A stretch of 40,634 nucleotides of DNA, taken from the IMG/VR virus record IMGVR_UViG_3300005289_000062, positions 1 to 40,634 of that record. The stretch is one strand, 5' to 3'. Numbering within the stretch: the first letter of the stretch is position 1; each line of letters starts with the position of its first letter. Positions 27,573 to 35,902 of this stretch are shown in pieces. This DNA comes from a virus. Below the pieces are notes generated by a model. That model was not told the DNA's origin. It saw only the letters and a program-made list of their open reading frames with translations, and searched no databases. A program made the translations under genes and the position numbers.

Positions 27573-29062
27573 TACAGGTCAGTCCCCACGGGTTCGAAGA
27601 TCGCCGCTTCCATACCCACGCCGTAGATTTCGGCGTCCGCCGCGCCCGTTGTCAGGTTCCACCTGAGAAGTCTACCACGCAAAGTCTGGGAAAGTTTGTC
27701 CCGCATGATGAGGGCCGAGGGCGTGCCCGACGGAGCCTGAATCGAACGGTTCGCAATCGTCGCCGCGGCATCCACCACGCCATCCTTGTAGAAGGCCGCG
27801 CTCAGGGTGCCCCCGGTAACGGGCTTCACCATCGCCCACACCGTATGGCCTTGCTTGTCGCACATCCACTCGTCGCCGCGCTCGTTGAAGTCCAAGTCCC
27901 CGCCCTCGAGAACCATGTCGTAGCTAACCCCTTCATCCAGCGTCACCGAGGGATCAACAAACCGCATGAGTTTCGTCGTGGATCCAAGCGTGGACAATCC
28001 GCCGTAGAGCCTGCCGTCGATGTCGCGGTAGAGAACCCGCGCCGGAACCGGATAATACTGAGCCCACGTTCCGCGCCTGGCGTCGAACACGAGGGCCTTA
28101 CTGTTGATGGAACTTCCCTCACCGTAGGCGAACCACACCTGATCCTCGAATGTTCCGCCCGCAATCACCGTCTTGTCCGTGATCGCTTTGTAGGTGTTCC
28201 GGATGGGAGCGGAAATCTCGGTGAACGAATTCGGGCCGGCCGCGTAGATGCCGTCCGCCGAGCAGTAGATGAAAAGCCCACCCCACACCGCCCATGCACG
28301 TTCCCCGATCAACCCGCGGTTCGCCATGTTATGCGGGATGAACCGGAGGTCATCGAACGACGTGCCGTAGCCGACGTAGATGGTGTTCTGCTTCGGGATC
28401 ATCAGCACGTCGCCGCAGGGCGTGATGTTCATAATCCGGTCGCCGTCGCCGGGCCGAATCGCCGACGAGAACGAGTCGTTGACGGTATTGAAAATGTCCA
28501 CCGTACCAGCGGCGGATTTCCACAGTCTCGACCCCTCCGCCGCCGTCGAAGCCAGCCACACACTCGAGGCGTAGACACAGCAATACCGAGCCTCAGCCGG
28601 TGACGGGATTCCGGAGGGAACCGTAAGGGTCATGTTCGACATGGTTCCCGTCACACCATCCCACTTCTGGGGGTTCATTCCGGCGCCCGCCGTGGCTACC
28701 AACGTGTTCGCCAGCGACGTGAAAAACACATTGGCGTTGTTGGTGGGCGCGTCGTTCGTGCGGTCGGTGAAGGCGGCGCCCGTGGAACTGAGAATCTTCG
28801 TCCCCTCGGACGCGATGTAGAAAATAGAGCCATTGTCCTTGCGAAAGACGTGGAGCCCTGAAACGCTGCCGTTTCCGGAGACGGGGCTGATGGTCGAGGC
28901 GAACTGCGTCCGCCCCTTGCGGCGACGGGCCATGCCTGCGGGCGCCGAAGGATCGGCATTTTCAAACCGCGAGCATTGATGCGGGGCGAGAAGAAGCGGG
29001 CTGAGGTCTGAAACCCAGCCGCCTGAGAAGTCTCTGGTAGCCCATCGAACGGGTGGCCTCAC
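27572..29062 (-). CDS. Tail nozzle / packaged-DNA stabilisation-like protein
   Basis: 496 residues, ATG/GTG at 29062 overlapping the previous stop. RDFSGGWVSD ... RFENADPSAPAGMARRRKG then repeated beta-propeller-like blades (GLHVFRKDNGSIFYIASEG, CVYASSVWLAS, WGGLFIYCSADGIYAAGP, QVWFAYGEG) match the nozzle (gp10/tail tubular B) proteins of podoviruses, which close the tail tube and hold DNA. It follows the head-tail adaptor, as expected. Confidence 0.78.
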   Translation of the reverse strand: MRPPVRWATRDFSGGWVSDLSPLLLAPHQCSRFENADPSAPAGMARRRKGRTQFASTISPVSGNGSVSGLHVFRKDNGSIFYIASEGTKILSSTGAAFTDRTNDAPTNNANVFFTSLANTLVATAGAGMNPQKWDGVTGTMSNMTLTVPSGIPSPAEARYCCVYASSVWLASTAAEGSRLWKSAAGTVDIFNTVNDSFSSAIRPGDGDRIMNITPCGDVLMIPKQNTIYVGYGTSFDDLRFIPHNMANRGLIGERAWAVWGGLFIYCSADGIYAAGPNSFTEISAPIRNTYKAITDKTVIAGGTFEDQVWFAYGEGSSINSKALVFDARRGTWAQYYPVPARVLYRDIDGRLYGGLSTLGSTTKLMRFVDPSVTLDEGVSYDMVLEGGDLDFNERGDEWMCDKQGHTVWAMVKPVTGGTLSAAFYKDGVVDAAATIANRSIQAPSGTPSALIMRDKLSQTLRGRLLRWNLTTGAADAEIYGVGMEAAIFEPVGTDL

Positions 29063-29913
29063 AGATACATTCTCGAATGGCGGTCGATGGATTGCACGAT
29101 CGCGGGCGACTCGCGCTGCTCCTCATCCACGGCCGCCGCTACGCTGACGATCGTCTTGTCATAGAGATCCCTGTACTTCAGTGCCATCCCAAGATCGGTG
29201 TTGTCGAGCCAGCCCAGGTGCGCCGCGTAGTAGATGAGGATGTGCGTGTAACGGTCCGGAACTTCACTGACATCCCCGTCCGCCACGAGTGTCTTGAATC
29301 TCGCATAGTACGCCATCCGAAGGAACGCCAAGGTCACAGCCGTTGCATCCGCATGAGCGGCTGCGACCGTGCCGCCGATGCCGCGCCGCAGATTGTTGAG
29401 CGTGTTCGAAGTCTTGCCGAAGTATTCGATCTTCTCGCTCTCGATGGTGATGATGCCATTCGTCGGGAAAGCCGCCGCGCTCGTGAGGATAACCGATGCA
29501 TCCGTGGCATTGATGCCGCCCGGATCATTCATTGTCGTCGCTGTCGAGGTTTCGGACGGCGCGGGCCAGAGACGGATGCCATCCTCGAAAATCGTGTACT
29601 TCATGGGCCACGAGTTGAAGGAACCCATGAAGCCCCACCGCTCGGTGAAGTTGATGATATCCTGGGGAGTGAGATCCCATTGGTCCTTGTAGGTGAACTT
29701 GCGCGGCCGGATGAAGTCGGCCGGCGGCGTTACCCGATTGACCCCCGTAGTTACGGAGAAGCCGGTGATGTGCTCGAGGGCTTCGGTGTCGTGGGCGAAC
29801 TGATCTTGGGCCTTGTTGATGTACTCGGTATAGACCGAATCAGCGACGTACCGGGCGTTGGGGTCGATCAGTGTCCGCTTGAGCGAAGTCCGAAGTTGAA
29901 GAAGCGTTGCCAC
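29059..29913 (-). CDS. Head-tail adaptor / tail tube protein (gp4- or gp11-like)
   Basis: 284 residues, GTG 29913 after AAGG. LLQLRTSLKRTLIDPNARYVADSVYTEYINKAQ at the start and FKTLVADGDVSEVPDRYTHILIYYAAHLG near the end are characteristic of adaptor proteins that attach to the portal. A beta insertion of about 60 residues (IITIESEKIEYFGKTS) lies between, as in many podoviral gatekeepers. Located between capsid and nozzle genes. Confidence 0.78.
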   Translation of the reverse strand: MATLLQLRTSLKRTLIDPNARYVADSVYTEYINKAQDQFAHDTEALEHITGFSVTTGVNRVTPPADFIRPRKFTYKDQWDLTPQDIINFTERWGFMGSFNSWPMKYTIFEDGIRLWPAPSETSTATTMNDPGGINATDASVILTSAAAFPTNGIITIESEKIEYFGKTSNTLNNLRRGIGGTVAAAHADATAVTLAFLRMAYYARFKTLVADGDVSEVPDRYTHILIYYAAHLGWLDNTDLGMALKYRDLYDKTIVSVAAAVDEEQRESPAIVQSIDRHSRMYL

Positions 29914-29935
29914 ATGACCTTATCCCCGGGCGGGA

Positions 29936-29964
29936 CCGGAACGATGTCTGTTCCACCGTTCCGG
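29936..29964 (-). promoter_or_regulatory. Hairpin in the gap before the adaptor gene
   Basis: CCGGAACG (29936-29943) and CGTTCCGG (29957-29964) are perfect complements over 13 bases. The 80-base gap 29914-29993 contains nothing else recognised. No U-run; mRNA processing, or attenuation that lets capsid genes be expressed more than downstream genes, is possible. Confidence 0.55.
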
Positions 29965-29993
29965 CCACGCCCGTTCAAAGAGGACGTACCTGT

Positions 29994-30476
29994 TTACGGG
30001 AGCGAAACCGCCACGGAAGCCGTCACAGCGTTCGACGCGATGGACGCCACGGAAATCGCCATCGCCCGCTGGGGCGGCGCCGAGGACGCCGGGACACTCG
30101 ACAGTCCGATGTTGTTCGTGGCCGCGCCGCGGAGCGTGAGCGACAGGTTGCTCTGGATCGACACGCCCGAAGCGATGGCACACACGAACGTCCCGCGCCG
30201 CTTGAGCCATCCAAAGGCAGAACTTCCGATGGTCGCCGCCGCGAAGCCGAGAAGGGCCTCGGGCTTGCCATCGTGCGTCGTCAGGGCCTTCTTGCCGGCC
30301 GTCATGCTGCCCGCGTCGTGCGTGATCGGGTCTCCGATGGCCCACGCCGCCGAGTCGTTGTTCTGGACGTAGACGCGCTCCGTGCCGTCGTCGTCCTTGA
30401 CGATGACGCCCTGCGTGAACCGCGAAGCCGTGTCGATCTGGGTCGCGGGCGGAGCCGCAACTTGTGTCGAGGACAT
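29994..30476 (-). CDS. Putative head decoration / capsid-stabilising protein
   Basis: 160 residues, ATG 30476 after GAAGGAG. Ser/Thr/Ala-rich beta sequence (TQGVIVKDDDGTERVYVQ, GVSIQSNLSLTLRGA) with a centre GDPITHDAGSMTAGKKALTTHDG resembling head-decoration and small capsid proteins that follow the major capsid gene. Identified by position and composition; no family certain. Confidence 0.6.
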   Translation of the reverse strand: MSSTQVAAPPATQIDTASRFTQGVIVKDDDGTERVYVQNNDSAAWAIGDPITHDAGSMTAGKKALTTHDGKPEALLGFAAATIGSSAFGWLKRRGTFVCAIASGVSIQSNLSLTLRGAATNNIGLSSVPASSAPPQRAMAISVASIASNAVTASVAVSLP

Positions 30477-30504
30477 AGTTTGTTCTCCTTCTTCCTGCGA
30501 CCTT

Positions 30505-31446
30505 TTACACCACGGCCAGGTTCGTGTGCTTCGCGTGCATCCGACGGCAATCCGTCAGGAGCATCATCGAAGTCGTGATGCGCCACACCGAAACGTCCTG
30601 ATCCGGCATGACGGGGATGAACACCGTGTCGAAATCGTCCTGCTGGTGGATATACAGCCACAGGTACTTCTCGTTGATCCACCAGAAGTTCGACGCGGGA
30701 ACGCCCGGGTCCACCACCACCGGCCGCTGGTTGAACCCAAGGTGGGTGAATCCGATGGCCGCGAGCGACTCGTCCACGAACCGCTGGACGTTCGTGGACC
30801 GCTCCCACATCTGGTCGAGGATCGTCTGAGTCGTGAACGCGATAGTCGGCTGATCCGCGCCGAACGTGACCGCCCCGTAGAGCGACTGGATCGCCTTCAT
30901 GTTCGTCACGATCGTCTGGGCCGAGGCCGTTTCGAACGCCGCCCACGTCGAGAGGTCCGCCGGGTCGATGCCGCCGGAAACCGTCGAGGAATCGACGATG
31001 TTCTGGAGCCCCTCGACCTTCTTCACATCCGCACCCGCGCCCGTCGAGGTCGAAGTGAAGTCCGTGCCGATGAGGTCGAACAGCGACAGTTCCGAGTTCC
31101 GGCGCCGCGCCGTCACGAGCGACACCACCTGCGCGGGCCCCGAGTTCTTGAGGATGTCCTCCTTCGGGATCACGAGCTGGGTGACGTACCGCTTCATCGT
31201 GTACTTCGCGGCGTTGAACGGCTCCGCGAGTTCGAGCGTCAGGAGGTCCGCGCCGGCGAACGCCTTGGTGTTCGGCTCGGACCCCTTGATGATGGCGATC
31301 GTCGCCTCGAGGCCGCCGGGGTAACGGAGACGATTCTTCCTGAGCCGCGCCTGGATGGGACGGGCCGTGAAGAAGTTGTCGGTGACGACGTTCCGGATGA
31401 ACCGATGGGTGATGGACGCCAGCCAGTCCAGATAAGGAAGGGCCAT
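30505..31446 (-). CDS. Major capsid protein, HK97-type
   Basis: 313 residues, ATG 31446 with a strong AGGAGG 6 bases upstream, fitting high expression. FFTARPIQARLRKN and GGLEATIAIIKGSE near the N-terminus and the alternating beta/alpha pattern through TTQTILDQMWERS ... VVVDPGVPASNFWWINEKYLWLYIH agree with phage major capsid proteins. Directly downstream of the scaffold gene and followed by a decoration-like gene. Assembles the icosahedral head shell. Confidence 0.85.
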   Translation of the reverse strand: MALPYLDWLASITHRFIRNVVTDNFFTARPIQARLRKNRLRYPGGLEATIAIIKGSEPNTKAFAGADLLTLELAEPFNAAKYTMKRYVTQLVIPKEDILKNSGPAQVVSLVTARRRNSELSLFDLIGTDFTSTSTGAGADVKKVEGLQNIVDSSTVSGGIDPADLSTWAAFETASAQTIVTNMKAIQSLYGAVTFGADQPTIAFTTQTILDQMWERSTNVQRFVDESLAAIGFTHLGFNQRPVVVDPGVPASNFWWINEKYLWLYIHQQDDFDTVFIPVMPDQDVSVWRITTSMMLLTDCRRMHAKHTNLAVV

Positions 31447-31476
31447 TCGAACCTCCTATCGAGGAGGTCGGGGAAG

Positions 31477-32286
31477 CTACTTGGCGCCGGGGCTGGTATA
31501 CCAGCTCTGGAGCATCGCGGCTTCGCGCTCGACCTCGGTCATTTCCTCGGGCTTTTTCCGTGAGAGCTCGGCATTGATTCTGCCGCCCGGAATCCCGGAG
31601 GAACGGAGGTTGAGTTGCCCTTTCAAGTCGGTGACTTCTTTTTCGCGCTGGGGAGCCTTCCAGATGTGAACGGCGGTCTCGAGCTCGATGGGCTCGCCGT
31701 TCGCATTATGGTATCGCTGTGCGACCTTCAAGACTTCACGCAACTGCTTGTCATCGAGCTTGAACTTCTCGCGGACGGACTTCTCCTCCGCGGCGAAGGC
31801 TTGCTCGGCGTACTTCAGCTTGAGGTCGTCGTGCTCCTGCTTCCGGAAAGCATTCATCTGGGTGAAATACTCCAGAGGATTCCGGTCTCGGAGCGAAATG
31901 TCAGGCTCCTGCACGCGGCCATCGTCGTCGGTCTCGGGCTGACGACGCGGGGAAGCTCTTTCGGCCTCCTCCTCATCGAGAGCCTGAAGGATCTGAACCT
32001 TGAGGTCCGGGTCCTTCGCAATCCGGTCCAGAAGATCCTTGTGCTGCGAGTATGCTTGGAGCTGCTTCTGGAGCGAACCTTGCCGCCCGTAGGCTGCGGC
32101 GAGATCGGCGATCTTGACCTTACCGACTCGGGGGATCTCAACCTCTCCGGAGAGGGCGGGCGGCTGCGACTCGGGGGTTTCAGCGGGAGCGGCGCCATTG
32201 GGTGCGCCGTTCGCGCCATTACCTTCAAGTCCAGCTCGCTCGGCGTCTGCGAGGAGCGTATCCAGGTCCGTTTGATTGTCTGGCAT
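31477..32286 (-). CDS. Scaffolding protein
   Basis: 269 residues, ATG 32286. Acidic, Pro/Gly/Ala-rich start, then helices with EIPRVGKVKIADLAAAYGRQ and a central coiled coil (DLKVQILQALDEEEAERAS ... KQEHDDLKLKYAEQAFAAEE). A helical C-terminus with basic residues would bind the capsid subunits. Composition, length and place before the major capsid gene identify an internal scaffold for procapsid assembly. Confidence 0.8.
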   Translation of the reverse strand: MPDNQTDLDTLLADAERAGLEGNGANGAPNGAAPAETPESQPPALSGEVEIPRVGKVKIADLAAAYGRQGSLQKQLQAYSQHKDLLDRIAKDPDLKVQILQALDEEEAERASPRRQPETDDDGRVQEPDISLRDRNPLEYFTQMNAFRKQEHDDLKLKYAEQAFAAEEKSVREKFKLDDKQLREVLKVAQRYHNANGEPIELETAVHIWKAPQREKEVTDLKGQLNLRSSGIPGGRINAELSRKKPEEMTEVEREAAMLQSWYTSPGAK

Positions 32287-32287
32287 T

Positions 32288-32656
32288 TTAGATCATCCCT
32301 CCCATCGGAGGCATCGCCTCCGGGGACGGGAGCGGGGGTTCTGCTCCAACACCCGCTTCCATTCCCGGCGCACCACCACCAAGCTTCGCCGCGAAAGCCG
32401 AAAGCTGGCCCATCAGGGCCTCGAACTCAGGAGCGAGGTCCGGCGGGATCGTGGGCGCGACGGCAGCAAGGGACTCGACGGCCGCTCCGAGCGCGTCAGC
32501 CGGCGAGCCACCCCCACCCGGTAGGCCACCACCAGCCTCAGGTTCTCCTGACATTCCCAGTCCCACATCTTCCGGAGGAGCTTCGAGGTCGCCAAGTCTC
32601 GCCTCAATAGCCGTCGCTCGTGCAGACCGGCCTCTCTTGTCTTTTTCGTTCGCCAT
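32288..32656 (-). CDS. Hypothetical Gly/Pro-rich protein
   Basis: 122 residues, ATG 32656 one base after the previous stop codon. Charged start (NEKDKRGRSARATAIEARLG), Gly-rich middle (EAGGGLPGGGGSPADALG) and a Met/Pro/Gly tail. Probably mostly disordered; perhaps a scaffold accessory. No family recognised. Confidence 0.6.
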   Translation of the reverse strand: MANEKDKRGRSARATAIEARLGDLEAPPEDVGLGMSGEPEAGGGLPGGGGSPADALGAAVESLAAVAPTIPPDLAPEFEALMGQLSAFAAKLGGGAPGMEAGVGAEPPLPSPEAMPPMGGMI

Positions 32657-32657
32657 C

Positions 32658-32810
32658 TTAGGATGTCAGGCTCTTGAGTCGGTTCTGGATCGCCATGCCT
32701 CGAGGGCTCTGGCGTCCCCTGAACCCGCCCTTGGTTTTCTTCTGGAACTCACGGAGTCGCTCACCACCGATCATGGGCTTCTGTGCTTTCGGCTTCGTCG
32801 GATCGGTCAT
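32658..32810 (-). CDS. Small basic protein (50 aa)
   Basis: ATG 32810, stop 32660-32658. Strongly basic (TKPKAQKPMIGGERLREFQK, KTKGGFRGRQSPRG). The ribosome-binding site is weak, but the frame exactly fills the space between two genes. Could bind nucleic acid or the capsid interior. Unknown. Confidence 0.55.
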   Translation of the reverse strand: MTDPTKPKAQKPMIGGERLREFQKKTKGGFRGRQSPRGMAIQNRLKSLTS

Positions 32811-32821
32811 CGGAAGCGGCA

Positions 32822-33019
32822 CTATTCGTACTCCTGTTTTTCGCCCTGCGAGAACCCTTCACCCGACTGACGCTTGCGGAGCCGGTTCACCAACACCTGC
32901 TCCCGCGGTGACTCACCACCCTTGGCCTTGATCTTCGGATTCAAGAACCCGAAACCCGCGGCCGACATTACCGGAGCCGCCTTCTTTCTCAGCCGCTTGA
33001 AGTATTTTCCTAGGCCCAC
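32822..33019 (-). CDS. Small basic hypothetical protein
   Basis: 65 residues, GTG 33019 overlapping the preceding gene by ten bases. Basic N-terminus (GKYFKRLRKKAAPVMSAAGFG) with a hydrophobic centre and a charged tail. No ribosome-binding site of its own is visible, so it should depend on translational coupling. Unknown function. Confidence 0.55.
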   Translation of the reverse strand: MGLGKYFKRLRKKAAPVMSAAGFGFLNPKIKAKGGESPREQVLVNRLRKRQSGEGFSQGEKQEYE

Positions 33020-33222
33020 GGTGGAGGATCGTTTCTCTGGCGTTCGTGTTTCGGCGCCGGGCCGCTGGCCTTGGTGTCACGCCACTGTTCGACTCGGACG
33101 GAAAGGTCAGACTGACAGAAGCCCGGCCCCGTCACACTCTTGGCTTCAGAGTCAGAGAGTTTCGGAACGGGGCCGCCGGGGGCGCGAGTCCCGGTTTTCG
33201 GATCGTTGTCGCTTGGAGCCAC
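33010..33222 (-). CDS. Hypothetical polar protein
   Basis: 70 residues, GTG 33222 in a TAGTG overlap. Rich in Pro/Asp/Lys/Ser with no globular motif (SDNDPKTGTRAPGGPVPKLSD). Belongs to a chain of four small coupled genes before the scaffold. Function unknown. Confidence 0.5.
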   Translation of the reverse strand: MAPSDNDPKTGTRAPGGPVPKLSDSEAKSVTGPGFCQSDLSVRVEQWRDTKASGPAPKHERQRNDPPPWA

Positions 33223-33464
33223 TAGTCCCCCACTCCACGACGACGACCACTCTGGGCGGGCGCTGAATCCGCGATGCCGAGCTTGGACTTCTCGCTGACC
33301 TGCGTGTCGTAGGCAGGGCTTCGTACTCCGCCATGAGCCTGCGGAGGCGTGATGGGCACGCTGGAGCGGGACTGGTCGATGCCGAGACCCGTCTTGGAAT
33401 TGGGATCGACTTCGGTGGGCGTCTTGACTCCGCCCTTCGTCGGCGTGGAACCTGTCGGACCCAT
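33222..33464 (-). CDS. Hypothetical Pro/Thr-rich protein
   Basis: 80 residues, ATG 33464, 6 bases after GGAGG. Polar, probably disordered (GSTPTKGGVKTPTEVDPNSK). First gene behind the internal late promoter at 33486-33514, heading the small-gene/scaffold/capsid unit. No family recognised. Confidence 0.6.
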   Translation of the reverse strand: MGPTGSTPTKGGVKTPTEVDPNSKTGLGIDQSRSSVPITPPQAHGGVRSPAYDTQVSEKSKLGIADSAPAQSGRRRGVGD

Positions 33465-33485
33465 ATGGGCCTCCTGTCGGGAAGA

Positions 33486-33514
33486 ACTATATCACCGCAA
33501 ATTACAACTGCCAA
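33486..33514 (-). promoter_or_regulatory. Internal late promoter for the capsid unit
   Basis: On the minus strand TTGGCA (33514-33509) and TATAGT (33491-33486) are spaced 17 bases, each one base from consensus, with a TGA extension before the -10. Transcription would start near 33478, just before the GGAGG of the gene at 33464. The -35 overlaps the last codons of the 564-residue protein gene. Confidence 0.75.
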
Positions 33515-35196
33515 CTTTTTCTTTTCACGGGGATGAAGTCGCCGATCTCAAGCGCCAGGTGCGGGGCACCGATCGCCAGCGCAACCGCATCGTCCAGCAT
33601 TTCCATCTGGACCGGAACGTCGAACACGATGAGCGGAGTCATTGAGGGACGGATGGGGATTTCGATGACCGCTTGGAGTTCAAGCGATGCGCCGCTTGCG
33701 TCGAAAGTGGGGGAGATTGCCTGCTCTCTGACTTCTTGAATCTCCCTCGGCTTTTCACGTCGGATCTTCTTCGGTTTGCCTGCGCGAGAGGTTGGCGTGG
33801 AGCTACTGGGACCTTTCACCCTTCTAGTGGGAGCCTTGACCTCCGTAGTGGTAGCTTTCTTCGGATGGTAGTCGCCGATGATGAGCGGTTCGCGGGTTCC
33901 ATCGACGGTATCGGCTGGAGTGACAACAGGTGGCTCCGGTCCCGCTCCCGACGGCCCGTAGGCGATGTACCAGAGGAAGCACGGGATATAACCGCCGTCC
34001 GCCTGAAACGTGAACCCATCGGAGTTGGTGCGGATGAAACTCCACAACGTTCCAAAGACGGGAGCGAATCCGTTTATCCCGGTGAGCCAGCGTGTGTAGT
34101 GAACGCCCGTGGTAATCGAGGCACTCGCCTGACCATCGAGGTCTATCAGTCCGAGCGATGCCTGATCTGCATTTGACGTTGCAGACCCGAACCCCATTCT
34201 CCAACCGCTTAGCGTTGTGTCAGACGCGGGCTCAAGTCCACCGTCAGGCCCAGCGAGCGTGAGCCCTGTCACCCCCTCCGGCTTGAACGACATCCCCGTC
34301 ACGTTCACTTCCGCCGTGTTCCCGTTCGTCGTCGTCACATCCCCCAAGTGGTACTTCCCGCCCTTCAACACGAGAACGAACGAACTCGATGCCGTCGCGG
34401 GCGTGTGTTCCAAGACGTTGATCGTGAATCCATCGGAGAGCGTACCGACGAACGACGCACGCGCATCCGGCGACGTTGTGCCCGGCCCGTCAATGGACGC
34501 GAGACACTCCCCGTGCTGGACGTAGCTTTTGCACAGCGACGATGCGTTGTCGTCGTCCTGCTTGCCGACCATGACGTACTGCTGTACGGGCGTCTCGCTA
34601 CGCGCCGCGCCGAACATCAACTGGATCACGTCCTCGTCAGCCGACGGAGGGTCCGCGAGAATGGACGGCATTCCGAAAAATAGAAACAGCGAATCCGCCC
34701 CGGGGTCGAACGACAAGCCGTGAATGTCCTGATTCCCCAGCGCCGCCCCCCAGCGGAACGGCAAGACTTCCACGTTCGTAATGTCAGTCCCACCCCACGC
34801 CATGATTTTCAGATTCATCGACGTGGAGAGGTCGTTGTCCACGATGAGCTTCACGCCATCGGCGGTGAAGGAATCGAAGTCCAGAGAGGCGGTCGCTAGT
34901 CCACCCGCGTCATTTCGCTGTGCCACGCCAGTATTGTCGATCCTTCCTCCGCCCGTCATCGTCGCCGCCGCATCAGTGTCGAACACGGAACAGCATCCAC
35001 GATTCGTCGGAGACGTGGCGGCACCCATTCCACCGTTCAAGTTCCGGCGTCCGACGGTCGTGATGAGTTCAGGTCGCCCGTTCCAGAAAATGAGAATCGC
35101 CTTGGGCTGAAATCCGAAACCCTCGCATGGGTAGATGGTCCCGACGGGATCGAGCGCGGGGATGTTGAATATCTTGGACTTGAAGAAGTAGGTCAC
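33502..35196 (-). CDS. Virion protein with three internal repeats
   Basis: 564 residues, GTG 35196. Three successive units of roughly 120-140 residues can be seen: each opens with G-x-x-F-x-P (CEGFGFQPKAILIF, IHGLSFDPGADSLFLFF, VTGMSFKPEGVTGLTL), continues with a region like MGAATS / FGAARS / GFGSATS and ends with SFTADGVKLIV, TLSDGFTINVL and TNSDGFTFQADG. These look like repeated beta-sandwich domains. A basic Lys/Pro linker (KGPSSSTPTSRAGKPKKIRR) and a C-terminal beta domain follow. Location between portal and capsid genes suggests a capsid or collar fibre; the exact role is unknown. Confidence 0.65.
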   Translation of the reverse strand: MTYFFKSKIFNIPALDPVGTIYPCEGFGFQPKAILIFWNGRPELITTVGRRNLNGGMGAATSPTNRGCCSVFDTDAAATMTGGGRIDNTGVAQRNDAGGLATASLDFDSFTADGVKLIVDNDLSTSMNLKIMAWGGTDITNVEVLPFRWGAALGNQDIHGLSFDPGADSLFLFFGMPSILADPPSADEDVIQLMFGAARSETPVQQYVMVGKQDDDNASSLCKSYVQHGECLASIDGPGTTSPDARASFVGTLSDGFTINVLEHTPATASSSFVLVLKGGKYHLGDVTTTNGNTAEVNVTGMSFKPEGVTGLTLAGPDGGLEPASDTTLSGWRMGFGSATSNADQASLGLIDLDGQASASITTGVHYTRWLTGINGFAPVFGTLWSFIRTNSDGFTFQADGGYIPCFLWYIAYGPSGAGPEPPVVTPADTVDGTREPLIIGDYHPKKATTTEVKAPTRRVKGPSSSTPTSRAGKPKKIRREKPREIQEVREQAISPTFDASGASLELQAVIEIPIRPSMTPLIVFDVPVQMEMLDDAVALAIGAPHLALEIGDFIPVKRKSWQL

Positions 35197-35198
35197 GA

Positions 35199-35531
35199 TT
35201 ACGGAAGGCCGCCGATTCGGGCCTTCAAGGTTGAAGCGGTTTCGTAGGGATTGTTCACGAGTCCGCGAGTGTTGGCGATCAGAAGAATCTCGTGCAGTTC
35301 TACGAGGGTCAGCACGTATGGGGTCGGACTTGCAAGGCGATCCATGAGGTCCTTGGCGTCATTCTTCTCGGCGGTGGTGAGGTCTAGGATGTTGCCCGCC
35401 TGAGCTTGGGTCAAACCACGCCCCGCTCCAGACCGCAGACGCTCCACCTCCGCCAACATCCCAACAACGATGTGCGGAGAGATTCCAGATTCACCCGGCG
35501 TATTTCCGATCAAGCGCGTCCAGAAACTCAT
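35199..35531 (-). CDS. Hypothetical structural protein
   Basis: 110 residues, ATG 35531 overlapping the previous stop (ATGA). Helical, with AQAGNILDLTTAEKNDAKDL and TLVELHEILLIANTRG. I cannot assign a family; small helical proteins after the portal may be tail or head-completion factors. Ends 2 bases before the next start. Confidence 0.6.
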   Translation of the reverse strand: MSFWTRLIGNTPGESGISPHIVVGMLAEVERLRSGAGRGLTQAQAGNILDLTTAEKNDAKDLMDRLASPTPYVLTLVELHEILLIANTRGLVNNPYETASTLKARIGGLP

Positions 35532-35902
35532 GCGGTCAACTCCCGATAGCAGAGCGACAGGTTGATCGTCCCGGGATAGATCACCACCCGACGGTTCGGC
35601 TTCACTTCATCCGGCGGAAGGTCGCCGCACAAGAGAGCGTTCCCACCCTGCGGAGCGTCGAACACATACGCGCCGTTATAGTCCCCCCACGGCCCGAGAG
35701 AAATCGGGAACGCAATCTTGTCCGTGTTCGTGATCGGCGAGTTCCGGGTCAAGAAACCCTTCACATCCACGCGCTTGTAATTCGCGCCGGAAATCTCCAT
35801 GCTCGCGTGAGTGAGACCCATCCAGAGACCGGGCGCGGAGTAGGGAATCCCGAACAGCGTGCCGAGCCACTTGCCTTCGAGGTACGGAGTGATGGCGCTC
35901 AT
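35528..35902 (-). CDS. Small tail/virion protein, mycobacteriophage Gp80-like
   Basis: 124 residues, ATG 35902 overlapping the portal stop. PYSAPGLWMGLTHASMEISG, RVDVKGFLT, then DKIAFPISLGPWGDYNGAYVFDAPQGGNALLCGDLPP follow the pattern of the small phage fibre-associated proteins (Gp80-type): beta strands with an invariant WG...G-Y...D-A-x-x-GG core. Role in the virion is unclear. Confidence 0.7.
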   Translation of the reverse strand: MSAITPYLEGKWLGTLFGIPYSAPGLWMGLTHASMEISGANYKRVDVKGFLTRNSPITNTDKIAFPISLGPWGDYNGAYVFDAPQGGNALLCGDLPPDEVKPNRRVVIYPGTINLSLCYRELTA

